From Synechococcus sp. 8F6 (GTDB lineage Bacteria > Cyanobacteriota > Cyanobacteriia > PCC-6307 > Cyanobiaceae): a DNA stretch of 56,336 bases. This document shows positions 42,657 to 52,140 of this stretch, in pieces. The position numbers and the translations under genes were made by a program. The notes under the pieces were generated by a model, which was not told the DNA's origin, made no database searches, and saw only the letters and a list, made by a program, of their open reading frames with translations. Each line of letters opens with the position of its first letter. Position 1 is the first letter of the stretch. The stretch is taken from contig NZ_NQKZ01000013.1 of NCBI RefSeq assembly GCF_002252665.1, positions 1 to 56,336 on the forward strand, in the 5' to 3' direction.

Positions 42657-45600
42657 ATGGGCACGGCGGTGGCACCCCGGGTGGGACAGAGGATGGGTTT
42701 TCTTGAGCGGCTGCACGCGCCCGAGCGGCCCGTGCTCGTGTTCGACGGTGCTACCGGCACCTCGCTGCAGCAGATGGATCTGAGCGCCGACGACTTCGGC
42801 GGTCCAGCGCTGGAGGGCTGCAACGAAGTCTTGGTGTTCACCCGCCCGGATGCGGTGCAGGCGGTGCATCGCCAGTTTCTGGAGGTGGGTGCCGATGTGA
42901 TCGAGACCGACACCTTCGGAGCCACCTCCCTGGTGTTGGCGGAATACGACATCGCCGATCAGGCCTTTGCCCTCAACCAGCGCGCTGCCGAACTGGCCCG
43001 GGAGATGGCGGATGCCTACTCCACCCCAGAGAAGCCCCGCTTTGTGGCCGGCTCGATGGGGCCCACCACCAAGTTGCCGACCCTGGGGCACGTCGATTTC
43101 GACACGATGAAAGCCTCCTTCGCCGAGCAGGCCGAAGGGCTGCTGGCTGGCGACGTCGACCTGTTCATCGTCGAAACCTGTCAGGACGTGCTGCAGATCA
43201 AGGCAGCGCTGCAGGGCATTGAGGCCGCGTTCAGCAAAACCGGCCAACGCCGGCCGCTGATGGTGAGCGTGACAATGGAGACCACCGGCACAATGCTGGT
43301 GGGCTCCGACATCGCCGCTGTGGTGGCGATTCTCGAGCCGTTTCCGATTGATGTGCTCGGCCTCAACTGCGCCACCGGCCCGGAGCAGATGAAGGAGCAC
43401 ATCCGCTACCTGAGCGAGCACAGCCCCTTTGTGGTGAGCTGCATCCCCAACGCCGGCCTGCCGGAGAACATCGGCGGAGTGGCCCATTACCGGCTGACGC
43501 CGGTGGAGATGAAGATGCAGTTGATGCACTTCGTCGAAGACCTCGGGGTGCAGGTGATCGGCGGCTGTTGCGGCACCACGCCCGCTCACATCGGCGCCCT
43601 GGCAGACCTTTCGGCCGAGCTGCAGGCGGCGCCCAGGCCGGTGCGTACCCCCGAAAGCCAGCACGCGCGACCCCTGTTGCAGGGAGAGCCTGCAGCCGCC
43701 TCGATCTACGGCACCACGCCTTATCACCAGGACAACTCCTTCCTGATCATCGGCGAGCGGCTTAACGCCAGTGGCAGCAAGAAGGTGCGCGAGCTGCTGG
43801 CTGAAGAAGACTGGGATGGCCTGGTGGCCGTGGCCCGGGGCCAGGTGAAGGAGAACGCCCACGTGCTCGACGTCAACGTCGACTACGTCGGTCGCGATGG
43901 CGAGCGGGACATGCATGAGCTGGTGAGCCGTCTGGTCACCAACGTCAACCTGCCGCTGATGCTCGACTCCACGGAGTGGCAGAAGATGGAGGCCGGCCTC
44001 AAGGTGGCCGGGGGCAAGTGCATCCTCAACTCCACCAACTACGAAGACGGCGATGAACGCTTCTTCAAGGTGCTGGAGCTCGCCAAGGCCTACGGCGCCG
44101 GTGTGGTGGTGGGCACCATCGATGAGGAGGGCATGGCGCGAACGGCGGAGCGCAAGTTTGCCATCGCCCAGCGGGCCTATCGCGATGCCCTCGAGTTCGG
44201 GATTCCCGCCCACGAGATCTTCTACGACCCCCTCGCCCTGCCGATCTCCACCGGCATCGAGGAGGACCGCCTCAATGGTGCGGCCACCGTGGAGGCGATC
44301 CGACGCATTCGCACGGATCTGCCCGGAGTGCACGTGGTGCTCGGGGTCAGCAATGTGAGCTTCGGTCTGTCGCCGGCGGCGCGGATCGTGCTCAATTCCG
44401 TCTTCCTGCACGACTGCTGCGAAGCCGGCATGGATGCGGCGATCGTGAGCCCCGCCAAGATCCTGCCCCTGGCCAAGATCAGTGCGGAACATCAGCAGGT
44501 CTGCCGCGACCTGATCTACGACCGCCGCCGTTTCGAAACCGACCAGCCGGGCGCAATCTGCAGCTACGACCCCCTGACGGTGCTCACCACCCTGTTTGAG
44601 GGCGTGAGTGCCAAAGAGGCCCGGGCCTCAGGACCCTCCCTGGCGGACCTGCCGGTGGAGGAGCGGCTCAAGCAGCACATCATTGATGGCGAACGCATCG
44701 GCCTGGAAGCTTCACTCGATGAAGCGCTGCAGACCTACCCGCCCCTGCAGATCATCAACACCTTCCTGCTCGATGGCATGAAGGTGGTGGGCGACCTGTT
44801 CGGCTCCGGCCAGATGCAGCTGCCCTTCGTGCTGCAGAGCGCCGAAACGATGAAGGCGGCCGTGGCCCAGCTTGAGCCCCACATGGAGACGGTTGAAGGG
44901 GAGAGCTCGGCCAAGGGCAAGTTTCTGATCGCCACCGTGAAGGGTGACGTGCACGACATCGGCAAGAACCTTGTCGACATCATCCTCACCAACAACGGCT
45001 ACGAGGTGATCAACCTCGGCATCAAGCAGAGCTGCGAGGCGATCATCGAGGCCCAGCAACAACACCAGGCCGATTGCATCGCCATGAGCGGCTTGCTGGT
45101 GAAGTCGACGGCATTCATGAAGGACAACCTGGAGGCCTTTAACAAGGCCGGCATCGCTGTGCCGGTGATCCTCGGCGGAGCCGCCCTCACGCCCCGCTTC
45201 GTCAACGGCGACTGCCGCGCCGCTTACAACGGGCAGGTGATCTACGGGCGCGACGCCTTTGCCGATCTGCGCTTCATGGATGCATTGATGGAGGCCAAGG
45301 CCGCCGATGTTTGGAACGATCACCAGGGCTTCCTGGGGCCGATCCCGGAAGGCCTGGGCCTGGCAGCCAGTGATGCTGCAGATGCGCCGGCCAGCAGCAC
45401 GGAGCCAGTGGCTCCAGCCGAGCCCGCCACCGCGGGCACGGCACCGGAGCTCGCCCCCAACGACGAGCGCTCCGAGGCCGTGCCTGAAGAGCCCGCCCTG
45501 GAGCCACCGTTCTGGGGCAGTGCGGTGTTGACCGAGGAGCAGATCGATCTGGAGGAGGTGTTTGCCTACCTCGATCGCAATGCCCTGTTCGCCGGCCAAT

Positions 45601-46316
45601 GGCAGCTGCGCAAAACCCAGCAGCAGAGCCGCAGCGACTACGACGCCATGCTGGCCGAGAAGGCGGAGCCCGTTCTGCAGCAGTGGAAGCAGCGTTGCCT
45701 GGCGGAAGGGCTGCTGTCGCCTCGCGTGGCCTATGGCTACTTCCCCTGTGGTCGCAGCGGCAATGCGGTGGTGCTGTTCGACCCCGTTGAGCATGGACGC
45801 GAGCTCGGCCGCTTTGCGCTGCCGCGCCAGCGCTCCGGCAACCGCTACTGCATCGCCGATTTCTACCGCGATCTCGCCGTGGGAGCCGATGGCGCGGCGA
45901 GGCCAACCGATGTGTTGCCGATGCAGGCCGTGACCATGGGGGAACGGGCCACCCGCTTCGCCCAGGAGTTGTTCAAGGCGGATCAATACAGCGACTATCT
46001 GTATTTCCACGGATTGGGAGTGCAGATGGCGGAGGCCCTGGCGGAGTGGGTGCACGCCCGCATTCGCCGCGAGCTGGGCTTCGCCGATCCAGCCGAGATG
46101 CCGCTGCGGGATGTGCTGGCCCAGCGCTATCGCGGCAGCCGTTACTCCTTCGGCTACCCGGCTTGCCCGAATGTGGCCGACTCCCGCCAGCAGCTCACCT
46201 GGCTCGGGGCTGATCGCATTGGGCTGTCGATGGACGAGAGCGAACAGCTGGAGCCGGAGCAGAGCACCACGGCTCTGGTGGCGCTGCACAGCCAGGCCCG
46301 CTACTTCTCGGCCTGA
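42657..46316 (+). CDS. metH: Cobalamin-dependent methionine synthase
   Basis: A 1219-residue four-module enzyme that methylates homocysteine. The homocysteine domain (1 to ~320) has the zinc cysteines in [12 protein letters not shown] (C304, C305). The folate domain follows ([16 protein letters not shown] through [12 protein letters not shown]). The B12 domain contains GDVHDIGKN with the cobalt-ligand His766. The C-terminal AdoMet activation domain includes YGYFPC and [11 protein letters not shown]. Between the last two modules is a long Ala/Pro/Glu-rich linker (about 905-950). The ATG at 42657 is used; another at 42693 is possible. Confidence 0.97.
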   Translation: MGTAVAPRVGQRMGFLERLHAPERPVLVFDGATGTSLQQMDLSADDFGGPALEGCNEVLVFTRPDAVQAVHRQFLEVGADVIETDTFGATSLVLAEYDIADQAFALNQRAAELAREMADAYSTPEKPRFVAGSMGPTTKLPTLGHVDFDTMKASFAEQAEGLLAGDVDLFIVETCQDVLQIKAALQGIEAAFSKTGQRRPLMVSVTMETTGTMLVGSDIAAVVAILEPFPIDVLGLNCATGPEQMKEHIRYLSEHSPFVVSCIPNAGLPENIGGVAHYRLTPVEMKMQLMHFVEDLGVQVIGGCCGTTPAHIGALADLSAELQAAPRPVRTPESQHARPLLQGEPAAASIYGTTPYHQDNSFLIIGERLNASGSKKVRELLAEEDWDGLVAVARGQVKENAHVLDVNVDYVGRDGERDMHELVSRLVTNVNLPLMLDSTEWQKMEAGLKVAGGKCILNSTNYEDGDERFFKVLELAKAYGAGVVVGTIDEEGMARTAERKFAIAQRAYRDALEFGIPAHEIFYDPLALPISTGIEEDRLNGAATVEAIRRIRTDLPGVHVVLGVSNVSFGLSPAARIVLNSVFLHDCCEAGMDAAIVSPAKILPLAKISAEHQQVCRDLIYDRRRFETDQPGAICSYDPLTVLTTLFEGVSAKEARASGPSLADLPVEERLKQHIIDGERIGLEASLDEALQTYPPLQIINTFLLDGMKVVGDLFGSGQMQLPFVLQSAETMKAAVAQLEPHMETVEGESSAKGKFLIATVKGDVHDIGKNLVDIILTNNGYEVINLGIKQSCEAIIEAQQQHQADCIAMSGLLVKSTAFMKDNLEAFNKAGIAVPVILGGAALTPRFVNGDCRAAYNGQVIYGRDAFADLRFMDALMEAKAADVWNDHQGFLGPIPEGLGLAASDAADAPASSTEPVAPAEPATAGTAPELAPNDERSEAVPEEPALEPPFWGSAVLTEEQIDLEEVFAYLDRNALFAGQWQLRKTQQQSRSDYDAMLAEKAEPVLQQWKQRCLAEGLLSPRVAYGYFPCGRSGNAVVLFDPVEHGRELGRFALPRQRSGNRYCIADFYRDLAVGADGAARPTDVLPMQAVTMGERATRFAQELFKADQYSDYLYFHGLGVQMAEALAEWVHARIRRELGFADPAEMPLRDVLAQRYRGSRYSFGYPACPNVADSRQQLTWLGADRIGLSMDESEQLEPEQSTTALVALHSQARYFSA

Positions 46317-46386
46317 AAACAAGGCCGTTCTGGCCTGGGAGCGCGTGTGGGTCCTTCTAGCCTGATCGTTCTTGTGAAGCACGGCC

Positions 46387-46659
46387 ATGGCCATTGCCGG
46401 ACCCGGCGGCGTTGACGCTGCCATCGCCGCGGGGATCGACCTCGACGGCACTCCGATCCCCGCCGAGATGGTGGCCCTCTACACGGAGGTGATGGACCTG
46501 GAGAGCCAGCGTGCCCGCAGTGGCGTCAAGAAATCGATGCGCAACCGGATCGTGAAAACGGGCTCCAAGCACTTTGATCAGGCCACCCTCGATGCCCGAT
46601 TGCAGGCTGCGGGATGGGAAGGACTCAAGCCGAAGGAGATTGCCTTCTTCTACTCCTGA
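46387..46659 (+). CDS. Conserved small cyanobacterial protein
   Basis: A 90-residue protein: GIDLDGTPIPAEMVALYTEV, MDLESQRARSGVKKSMRNRI and ending LKPKEIAFFYS. This pattern (DLDGTPIP, MDLESQRxRSG, KEIAFxY) is conserved across cyanobacteria to my recollection, without known function. It lies 70 bases after metH. The spacer has a small inverted repeat (AGGCC/GGCCT, 46322-46336) without a following T-run on this strand. Confidence 0.82.
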   Translation: MAIAGPGGVDAAIAAGIDLDGTPIPAEMVALYTEVMDLESQRARSGVKKSMRNRIVKTGSKHFDQATLDARLQAAGWEGLKPKEIAFFYS

Positions 46660-46662
46660 GCT

Positions 46663-46890
46663 CTAGCTGCACATGTCCTCAAGGGTATCGATCACCTCCT
46701 GCTGAAACTCCTCCAGATTTGAGGAGTCGCTGAGATCGATGCCCTCGCCGGCGGCGTTCTGGGTGAGTTCCTGGAAATGGAAGGCCCCTTCGCCGTGGGC
46801 GAGGAACTCCATGGCGGAGGGTTCACCGCTTTCTTTGTAGGCGTCGCAGAGGGCCAGAAAGGCCGCATCTTCGGTGAATTCCCAGCTCAT
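46663..46890 (-). CDS. Small acidic hypothetical protein
   Basis: A 75-residue strongly acidic protein starting MSWEFTEDAAFLALCDAYKE and ending VIDTLEDMCS. The composition is that of a compact helical protein. I recognise no family. It converges on the preceding gene with three bases between the stops. The ATG at 46890 is preferred over one 13 codons upstream that adds a hydrophobic stretch of uncertain reality. Confidence 0.7.
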   Translation of the reverse strand: MSWEFTEDAAFLALCDAYKESGEPSAMEFLAHGEGAFHFQELTQNAAGEGIDLSDSSNLEEFQQEVIDTLEDMCS

Positions 46891-47089
46891 GAAGGGGGCC
46901 GCGCTGAAAAACAAGGTGAACGCGCTCACCGACCTTTAACGCCTACCCCCCGGAATCCGTCAACCACCCTGGCCAACTTTGTGCCGGTGTGTTGCCTTGG
47001 AACCTTTGGGTCTCGACGCGCCTCGAAGGCCCTGCAACGGCGCGAACCATTGGCCAGACTTGAGCCACCGCCCCAGAGAACGTCATCCC

Positions 47090-47473
47090 GTGAGCGAGTT
47101 CAGCGCCGGACCCAGCCCCGACCTCAACGTGTTGGGCGAACCCCTCGTGGTGTGCGGCTGTCAGCCGATGACCGGGTGGTTTCGGGATGGTCATTGCCGC
47201 ACCAATGCGGCCGACCTGGGTCGCCACAGCGTCTGCTGCGTGGTGACAGAAGCCTTCCTGCGCTACAGCCAGGCCCAGGGCAACGATCTGAGCACCCCGG
47301 CCCCGGACTACGGCTTCCCCGGCCTCAAGCCCGGCGACCATTGGTGCGTCTGCGCCCCGCGCTGGCTGGAGGCCTACGAAGACGGCATGGCCCCGCCGGT
47401 GCGTCTGGAGGCCACGGAGAACACAGCCCTGGAGGTGATTCCGCTCGAGCTGTTGCAGGCCAACGCAGCCTGA
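47090..47473 (+). CDS. DUF2237 family protein
   Basis: A 127-residue protein. VLGEPLVVCGCQPMTGWFRDG, CRTNAADLGRHSVCCVVTEAFL, FPGLKPGDHWCVCAPRWLEA and the closing EVIPLELL match the DUF2237 family. Five or more conserved cysteines and a histidine suggest metal or redox chemistry, but the role is unknown. No ATG is near; the start is the GTG at 47090. Confidence 0.88.
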   Translation: MSEFSAGPSPDLNVLGEPLVVCGCQPMTGWFRDGHCRTNAADLGRHSVCCVVTEAFLRYSQAQGNDLSTPAPDYGFPGLKPGDHWCVCAPRWLEAYEDGMAPPVRLEATENTALEVIPLELLQANAA

Positions 47474-47501
47474 GGCTGGCGCTCTGGCCCGGCACCACCG
47501 C

Positions 47502-48269
47502 CTACCAGGGGATGGGTTGGCCGTCCCAGGCCCAGAACTGGCCGCTCTGCTCCGGCGTAAGCCCCTCCAGCACGTCCAGCAGCTGTCTGGCGGCCCTTGC
47601 GGTGCTGAACAGCTTCTCTGGCGCCACACCCGCCTGGAAGGGGCTGGAGAGGGCCGTGGCGGTGGTGCCCGGATGCAGCAGGCTCACGCAACCCTGGGGT
47701 TTTCTGCGCCGCCACTCCAGCGCCAAGGTGCGCAGCAACTGATTCTGGGCGGCCTTGGCGGCCCGGTAGGCGTACCAACCGCCCAGATGGTTATCGCCGA
47801 TGCTGCCCACCCGGGCTGAAAGGCTGGCGAAGTGAAAGGGGGCCTGGGCCGGCAGGGCGGGATCCACGGCCTGGGCCAGCAGCAGGGGCGCAAAGGCATT
47901 CACCGCAAAGCTCTGCTCCAGGGCAGCACGGCTCACCTGGCTGAGGCGTTTTTCAGGCTGCAAGCCAGGCCCATGGAGCAATCCGGCGGTGTGGATCACC
48001 AGCCGCAGGGGGGGGAAGGCTCCGAGGGTGGGACCCAGCTGGGCCAGGCTGGCGTCGTCGACCAGATCCAGGGGAAGGTGCGTCACGCCCTGCCAACTGG
48101 CATCCCCCGTTCGTCGCCAGTCGCGGCGCGAGGCCCCCAGCAGCTGCAGGTGAGGTGCTCGCCGCGTGAGCTCCTGCAACAGCGCCTGCCCGATGCCGCC
48201 ACAGCCCACCACCAGGGCGCTGCCCTGCCAGGCGTGCAGGGGGTTGGGGCAAGGGGGAGCTGAAGACAC
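47502..48269 (-). CDS. Short-chain dehydrogenase/reductase
   Basis: A 255-residue SDR. SALVVGCGGIGQALLQEL is the Rossmann nucleotide motif (GxxxGxG type), SLSARVGSI the catalytic serine region and WYAYRAAKAAQNQL the YxxxK. The start is uncertain; the GTG at 48269 avoids overlap with the divergent gpsA. It converges on the DUF2237 gene with 28 bases between the stops. The substrate is unknown. Confidence 0.85.
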   Translation of the reverse strand: MSSAPPCPNPLHAWQGSALVVGCGGIGQALLQELTRRAPHLQLLGASRRDWRRTGDASWQGVTHLPLDLVDDASLAQLGPTLGAFPPLRLVIHTAGLLHGPGLQPEKRLSQVSRAALEQSFAVNAFAPLLLAQAVDPALPAQAPFHFASLSARVGSIGDNHLGGWYAYRAAKAAQNQLLRTLALEWRRRKPQGCVSLLHPGTTATALSSPFQAGVAPEKLFSTARAARQLLDVLEGLTPEQSGQFWAWDGQPIPW

Positions 48270-48346
48270 GCAAACCCTGGACTGGCGACACGACCTCAGC
48301 CCTGGCGCATGATGGCAGCGCCAAATGGCCTGCTGCACCGGAACCG

Positions 48347-49270
48347 ATGGGGCTTCGCATTGCTGTGTTGGGCTTGGGGGCCTGGGGGCAGACCCTGGCG
48401 GAGCGTTGGCAGCGCCAGGGCCACACGGTGTCGGGTTGGTCCCGGCGCGACGGCGGCAGCGCTGTGGATCTGCTGAGCCAGCAGGATCTGGTGGTGTCGG
48501 CAGTGGCCATGGCTGGCGTCCCGCCCCTGGCCCAGGAGCTTGGCCCCCATTGGCCCGCAGGCCTGCCGCTGCTGAGCTGTAGCAAGGGGCTGGACCTCAC
48601 CCAGCTGACCACGGCCACCCAGCTCTGGGCCGCCCAGTTGCCCAGCACACCACTGGCGGCGTTGAGCGGCCCCAACCTCGCCACGGAGGTGCAGCAGGGG
48701 CTGCCAGCGGCGAGTGTGGTGGCCAGTGTTGATGAGGAGCTGGCCCAGCTGCTGCAGCAACAGCTGAGCGATCGGGCCCTGCGCATGTACACCAACAGCG
48801 ATCCGATTGGCACCGAAGCGGCCGGTGCTCTCAAAAACGTGATGGCCGTGGCGGCCGGCATCTCCGACGGCCTGGCCCTGGGCGCCAATGCCAAGGCCTC
48901 GCTGCTCTGCCGCGGTCTGGCCGAAATCGGCGTGGTGTTGGAGGGGCTCGGTGGGGTCACCAGCACCCTCTACGGACTCGCTGGGTTGGGCGATCTGCTG
49001 GCAACCGCGACCAGTCGCCTCAGCCGCAACTACCGCTGCGGCCTGTTGCTGGCGGAGGGATGCAGCGAGGAGCAGACCTACGACCAGATCGCCGCCACCG
49101 TGGAGGGGCCCCGCACCGCCCGGGCGGCCCTCCAGCTGGCCGCTCGCCAGGGCTGGCACCTGCCGATCTGTGAGCAGGTGGTGCAGGTGCTCGATGGCGC
49201 CGCTACCCCGGCGGATGCGGTGCGCGCCCTGATGGAGCGCGATCTGCGGCCGGAATGGGCCCAGCCATGA
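48347..49270 (+). CDS. gpsA: NAD(P)H-dependent glycerol-3-phosphate dehydrogenase
   Basis: A 307-residue enzyme that makes sn-glycerol-3-phosphate for phospholipid synthesis. LGLGAWGQTLAERWQRQGH is the Rossmann motif, SCSKGLDL the substrate lysine region, LSGPNLATEV a conserved loop and EAAGALKNVMAVAAGISDGL carries the catalytic lysine. GLAGLGDLLATATSRLSRNY completes the signature. It is the first of four plus-strand genes joined by overlaps. Confidence 0.97.
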   Translation: MGLRIAVLGLGAWGQTLAERWQRQGHTVSGWSRRDGGSAVDLLSQQDLVVSAVAMAGVPPLAQELGPHWPAGLPLLSCSKGLDLTQLTTATQLWAAQLPSTPLAALSGPNLATEVQQGLPAASVVASVDEELAQLLQQQLSDRALRMYTNSDPIGTEAAGALKNVMAVAAGISDGLALGANAKASLLCRGLAEIGVVLEGLGGVTSTLYGLAGLGDLLATATSRLSRNYRCGLLLAEGCSEEQTYDQIAATVEGPRTARAALQLAARQGWHLPICEQVVQVLDGAATPADAVRALMERDLRPEWAQP

Positions 49271-50223
49271 CCAGCAGCCCGCCACGGGTTGAGCCGAAGC
49301 TGGTTCGTGGCCTGGTGCAGCGGCCAGCCGTGCTGGTGGAGGCCTTTGCCGATGGGCCCTGCTGCGGCAATGGTGCCGCCGTGGTGCTCCTGGACGAGCC
49401 CATGGGTGACCAGGCCCTCCAGGGCATCGCCCGCAGCCTCAACCAATCGGAAACGGCCTTTCTGCTGCGCCAGCAGGACCGCTGGTGCCTGCGCTGGTTT
49501 ACCCCCAGGTGCGAGGTGCCCCTCTGTGGCCACGGCACCCTGGCGGCCCTTCTGGCCCTGGGCCATTGGCAGCTGCTGGGTCCCAACGAGGAGGTTGAGC
49601 TGCTCAGCCGCAGCGGCCCCCTGGCGGTGGCGCTCGACCCCGGTGGTGCCTCGGGACGCTTGGTGCTCCCCAGTGCCGGCTTGTTGCCGGCCGAACCGTC
49701 CCCGCCGCTGATTCGGCTCCTGCAGGCCCATCTGGGTGTCACCCCGCTGGCCTACTGGGCCTCGAGCCTGGGGTATCGCGTGGCGTTGTTGCCGGCTGCG
49801 CCCTTGCAGGCCATGGCGGGCCTTGCCGGGGAGCTCCAGGGTCCAGATCGGGCTGGCCTGGTGCTGATGCAGGCCTGTGCCGACGATCCGGCCGAGCCGC
49901 CCCCCACCGTGTTGGGTCAACCAGCCGATTACCAACTGCGGTTTTTCGCGCCGGGACTGGGCATCGATGAAGACCCCGTGACCGGTTCGGCCCACGCCCT
50001 GGTGGCGCCCTTTTGGTTGGAGCGGCTGGGCCGCAGCTCCGTGGTGGGTTGGCAATGCTCCCCGCGTCCCGGCGGCATGGTCTGCGAGGTGGTGTGCGAA
50101 CCGGCGTCCTCAGGCATGATCCGCCTAAGCGGTACGGGCCATCTCCTGTGGAACGGCACATTGCGGGTGCACGCCGATGGCTCCGGAGCCGAGGCCTGGT
50201 CGTCCCTGTGCGCCCTCGCTTGA
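49267..50223 (+). CDS. PhzF family isomerase-like protein
   Basis: A 318-residue protein of the diaminopimelate-epimerase-like fold. VEAFADGPCCGNGAAVVLLD, NQSETAFLLRQ (catalytic Glu), LRWFTPRCEVPLCGHGTLAA and LGIDEDPVTGSAHALVAPFW are the PhzF signatures. Family members act on phenazine or other small-molecule intermediates. No phenazine genes are nearby, so the substrate is open. The ATG at 49267 overlaps the gpsA stop by four bases. Confidence 0.9.
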   Translation: MTSSPPRVEPKLVRGLVQRPAVLVEAFADGPCCGNGAAVVLLDEPMGDQALQGIARSLNQSETAFLLRQQDRWCLRWFTPRCEVPLCGHGTLAALLALGHWQLLGPNEEVELLSRSGPLAVALDPGGASGRLVLPSAGLLPAEPSPPLIRLLQAHLGVTPLAYWASSLGYRVALLPAAPLQAMAGLAGELQGPDRAGLVLMQACADDPAEPPPTVLGQPADYQLRFFAPGLGIDEDPVTGSAHALVAPFWLERLGRSSVVGWQCSPRPGGMVCEVVCEPASSGMIRLSGTGHLLWNGTLRVHADGSGAEAWSSLCALA

Positions 50224-51167
50224 TGCTGGCGGGCCCCATGGCGGTGGCGGCGGTGGCGGTTGGTTTTGCGGCCCAGGGCCTGGTGCCCCGGCCCTATGGC
50301 GCCGCCCAGGGCGAGCTGCTGGATGCCCTGATCGACTCACCACCACCGGCCGCCGACACCACCACCGCGGCGGAGCAGCTGCGGCGACTAGAGGCCCGTC
50401 GTGCACCCGCGCAGGGCAGCGCAGCCAGCGTGGGTCTGGTGGAGCCCGAAGCGGGGCCGGGCGTGGATCTGGAGATACGCGTCGCCCTGCTCAGCGCCGG
50501 TGCGGCACCGGATCTGACGGCACCTGGCCCCTGGCAGTTGTTGAGCCGAGATGGCCAGCTGCTGCAGCAAGGAGATGCCGAAAGTCGGGTTGATCTGGCC
50601 AAGGTGTGGCAGCAAGGCCCGGAGGCTTGGCTGCAAACCAAGGGTGGGTCGCTGCTGGTCAATGGACGCCCCTACGGCGGCCGGCTGCGGCTGATCCGCG
50701 ATACCGAGGGCCCGCGGCTGGTGAACCACCTGGCTCTGGAGACCTACATCGACGCCGTGGTGGGGGCTGAGATGCCCAGCAGCTGGTCGATGGAGGCCCT
50801 CAGGGCCCAGGCCGTGGCCGCTCGCTCCTATGCCCTGGCCCACATGGCTCGCCCGGCCAACCGTCATTGGCACCTGGGCGATACGACCCGCTGGCAGGCC
50901 TACAAGGGCCTCTCCAGCAGCAACAACCGCACCCGCCAGGCCGCCGCCAGCACCGCTGGCCTGATTCTCAGCTACCAGGGCGCCATCGTCGAAAGCCTCT
51001 ACGCCGCCAACCGCCAGATCAGCCTGGAAGCCCACGGCCATCTCGGCGCCAGCATGAGCCAGCACGGGGCCCAGGATCTGGCTCAACAGGGCTACCGCTA
51101 CAACCAGATCCTTGGCCACTACTACCAGGGTGCATCTCTGGCCCGTCTCAAGGCCGGTGCGGGCTGA
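50223..51167 (+). CDS. SpoIID/LytB domain protein
   Basis: A 314-residue protein with an N-terminal hydrophobic signal or anchor (MLAGPMAVAAVAVGFAAQGL). The SpoIID domain includes NHLALETYIDAVVGAEMPSS, ALRAQAVAARSYAL, TAGLILSYQGAIVESLYAA and MSQHGAQDLAQQGYRYNQIL. SpoIID proteins are peptidoglycan lytic transglycosylases or their modifiers; in non-spore-formers they probably remodel the wall. The start is the ATG at 50223 (TGATG overlap with the PhzF gene); a GTG at 50208 is possible. Confidence 0.92.
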   Translation: MLAGPMAVAAVAVGFAAQGLVPRPYGAAQGELLDALIDSPPPAADTTTAAEQLRRLEARRAPAQGSAASVGLVEPEAGPGVDLEIRVALLSAGAAPDLTAPGPWQLLSRDGQLLQQGDAESRVDLAKVWQQGPEAWLQTKGGSLLVNGRPYGGRLRLIRDTEGPRLVNHLALETYIDAVVGAEMPSSWSMEALRAQAVAARSYALAHMARPANRHWHLGDTTRWQAYKGLSSSNNRTRQAAASTAGLILSYQGAIVESLYAANRQISLEAHGHLGASMSQHGAQDLAQQGYRYNQILGHYYQGASLARLKAGAG

Positions 51168-52014
51168 GCGCACCTGGCAGCGGGCCCTGGAGCGTTGCGG
51201 GGAGGCCCAGCGCTGCGGAGCCCTGGTGCCCCTGGCCACAGAAGTGGTACAGGCCCCCGAGCTGGAGCCTTTTGTGCTGCGCCGTCTGCTCAGCCGTACC
51301 CCCAAACACCTACGGGGTGGGGGGCCCAAGCCGAACCCCTTCCTCCCCTGGGAACCAGCCCTGGAGGTGGACCGTCTGGGATCCAGCCATGTGGTGCTGC
51401 TCAACAAATACCCCGTGCAACCGGGCCACCTGTTGCTGATCACCCAGGCTTGGCAGCCCCAGTCCGGCTGGCTGACAGCCGTCGACTGGCAGGCCGTGGC
51501 AGAGCTTGACGCGGATACGGGGGGGTTGTGGTTCTTCAACAGCTGCGCCGCCGCTGGTGCCAGCCAACCCCATCGGCATCTTCAAGTGTTGCCACGCCAT
51601 GCCGGAGAACCCAGTTGCCCCCTTGCTGCGCTGTTTGCGGCCCAACTGGAGCCCCCAGGGGAGTCGATGCCTGGCGCCGCGCCGATGCCCTGGGCCTATC
51701 GGCTGAGTCGGCGAATCGATCCCCTAGGCAACAGCGATCTGGAGGGCCTGTACCGGGAGCATGCGGCGCAGCTGGGCCTGGGTTGCCCCCAGCACGACCC
51801 CCAGCCCCTCCATCCCTACAACCTGCTCTTCGACGATCACTGGTTGCTAACGGTGCGGCGCCGCCAGGAGCACTGTGCGGGCTTCAGCCTCAACGCCCTG
51901 GCCTTTGCGGGCTATCTGCTGTGCACCGAGCGCTCCGATCTCAGCTGGCTGGCACGGGAAGGGCCCTGGGCCTTGCTGCAGGCGGTGGCCAGTGCGCCGC
52001 TGCCGATCCGTTGA
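51157..52014 (+). CDS. Ap4A phosphorylase / ATP adenylyltransferase
   Basis: A 285-residue HIT-superfamily enzyme that splits diadenosine tetraphosphate by phosphorolysis. The active-site loop GASQPHRHLQVLP gives H139-x-H141-x-Q143. NKYPVQPGHLLLITQAWQPQ and HPYNLLFDDHWLLTVRRR are characteristic of the Apa1/2 type found in yeast and cyanobacteria. The GTG at 51157 overlaps the end of the SpoIID gene. The stop lies in a short repeat. Confidence 0.93.
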   Translation: MRAERTWQRALERCGEAQRCGALVPLATEVVQAPELEPFVLRRLLSRTPKHLRGGGPKPNPFLPWEPALEVDRLGSSHVVLLNKYPVQPGHLLLITQAWQPQSGWLTAVDWQAVAELDADTGGLWFFNSCAAAGASQPHRHLQVLPRHAGEPSCPLAALFAAQLEPPGESMPGAAPMPWAYRLSRRIDPLGNSDLEGLYREHAAQLGLGCPQHDPQPLHPYNLLFDDHWLLTVRRRQEHCAGFSLNALAFAGYLLCTERSDLSWLAREGPWALLQAVASAPLPIR

Positions 52015-52054
52015 ACGCCCATTCGTGGAACGCTGATCCGTTGAGCGCCGTTCC
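52005..52054 (+). repeat. 30-bp-period repeat with hairpin after the Ap4A gene
   Basis: GATCCGTTGAACGCC at 52005 recurs as GATCCGTTGAGCGCC at 52035, 30 bases apart. The second copy lies inside an inverted repeat (GGAACG 52027-52032 / CGTTCC 52049-52054). It could be a transcription end or simply a local duplication including the stop codon of the Ap4A gene. Confidence 0.45.
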
Positions 52055-52103
52055 GTAATTTCTCGGTTGCCAAAGCCGATGCGGCTGGGGCTGGTTGGAA
52101 AGG

Positions 52104-52121
52104 AAGGGGTTGCGGCCCCTT
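52104..52121 (+). other. Hairpin upstream of the sigma factor gene
   Basis: AAGGGG (52104-52109) pairs with CCCCTT (52116-52121) around a six-base loop, 20 bases before the sigma-factor ATG. It could act as a terminator for the upstream operon or affect translation of the sigma factor. No T-run follows beyond TTGT. Confidence 0.35.
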
Positions 52122-52140
52122 GTCGAACGACCACTGACCC

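Noticed and set aside
41650-42675. Extension of the cobN frame far upstream on the minus strand
   Set aside because: It is exactly antisense to ilvE, which has clear family motifs on the plus strand. Open antisense frames are expected at this GC content.
42612-46451. Two long minus-strand frames (626 and 579 codons) opposite metH
   Set aside because: They mirror metH codons, are His/Gln/Gly-rich and show no recognisable domain. metH accounts for the region.
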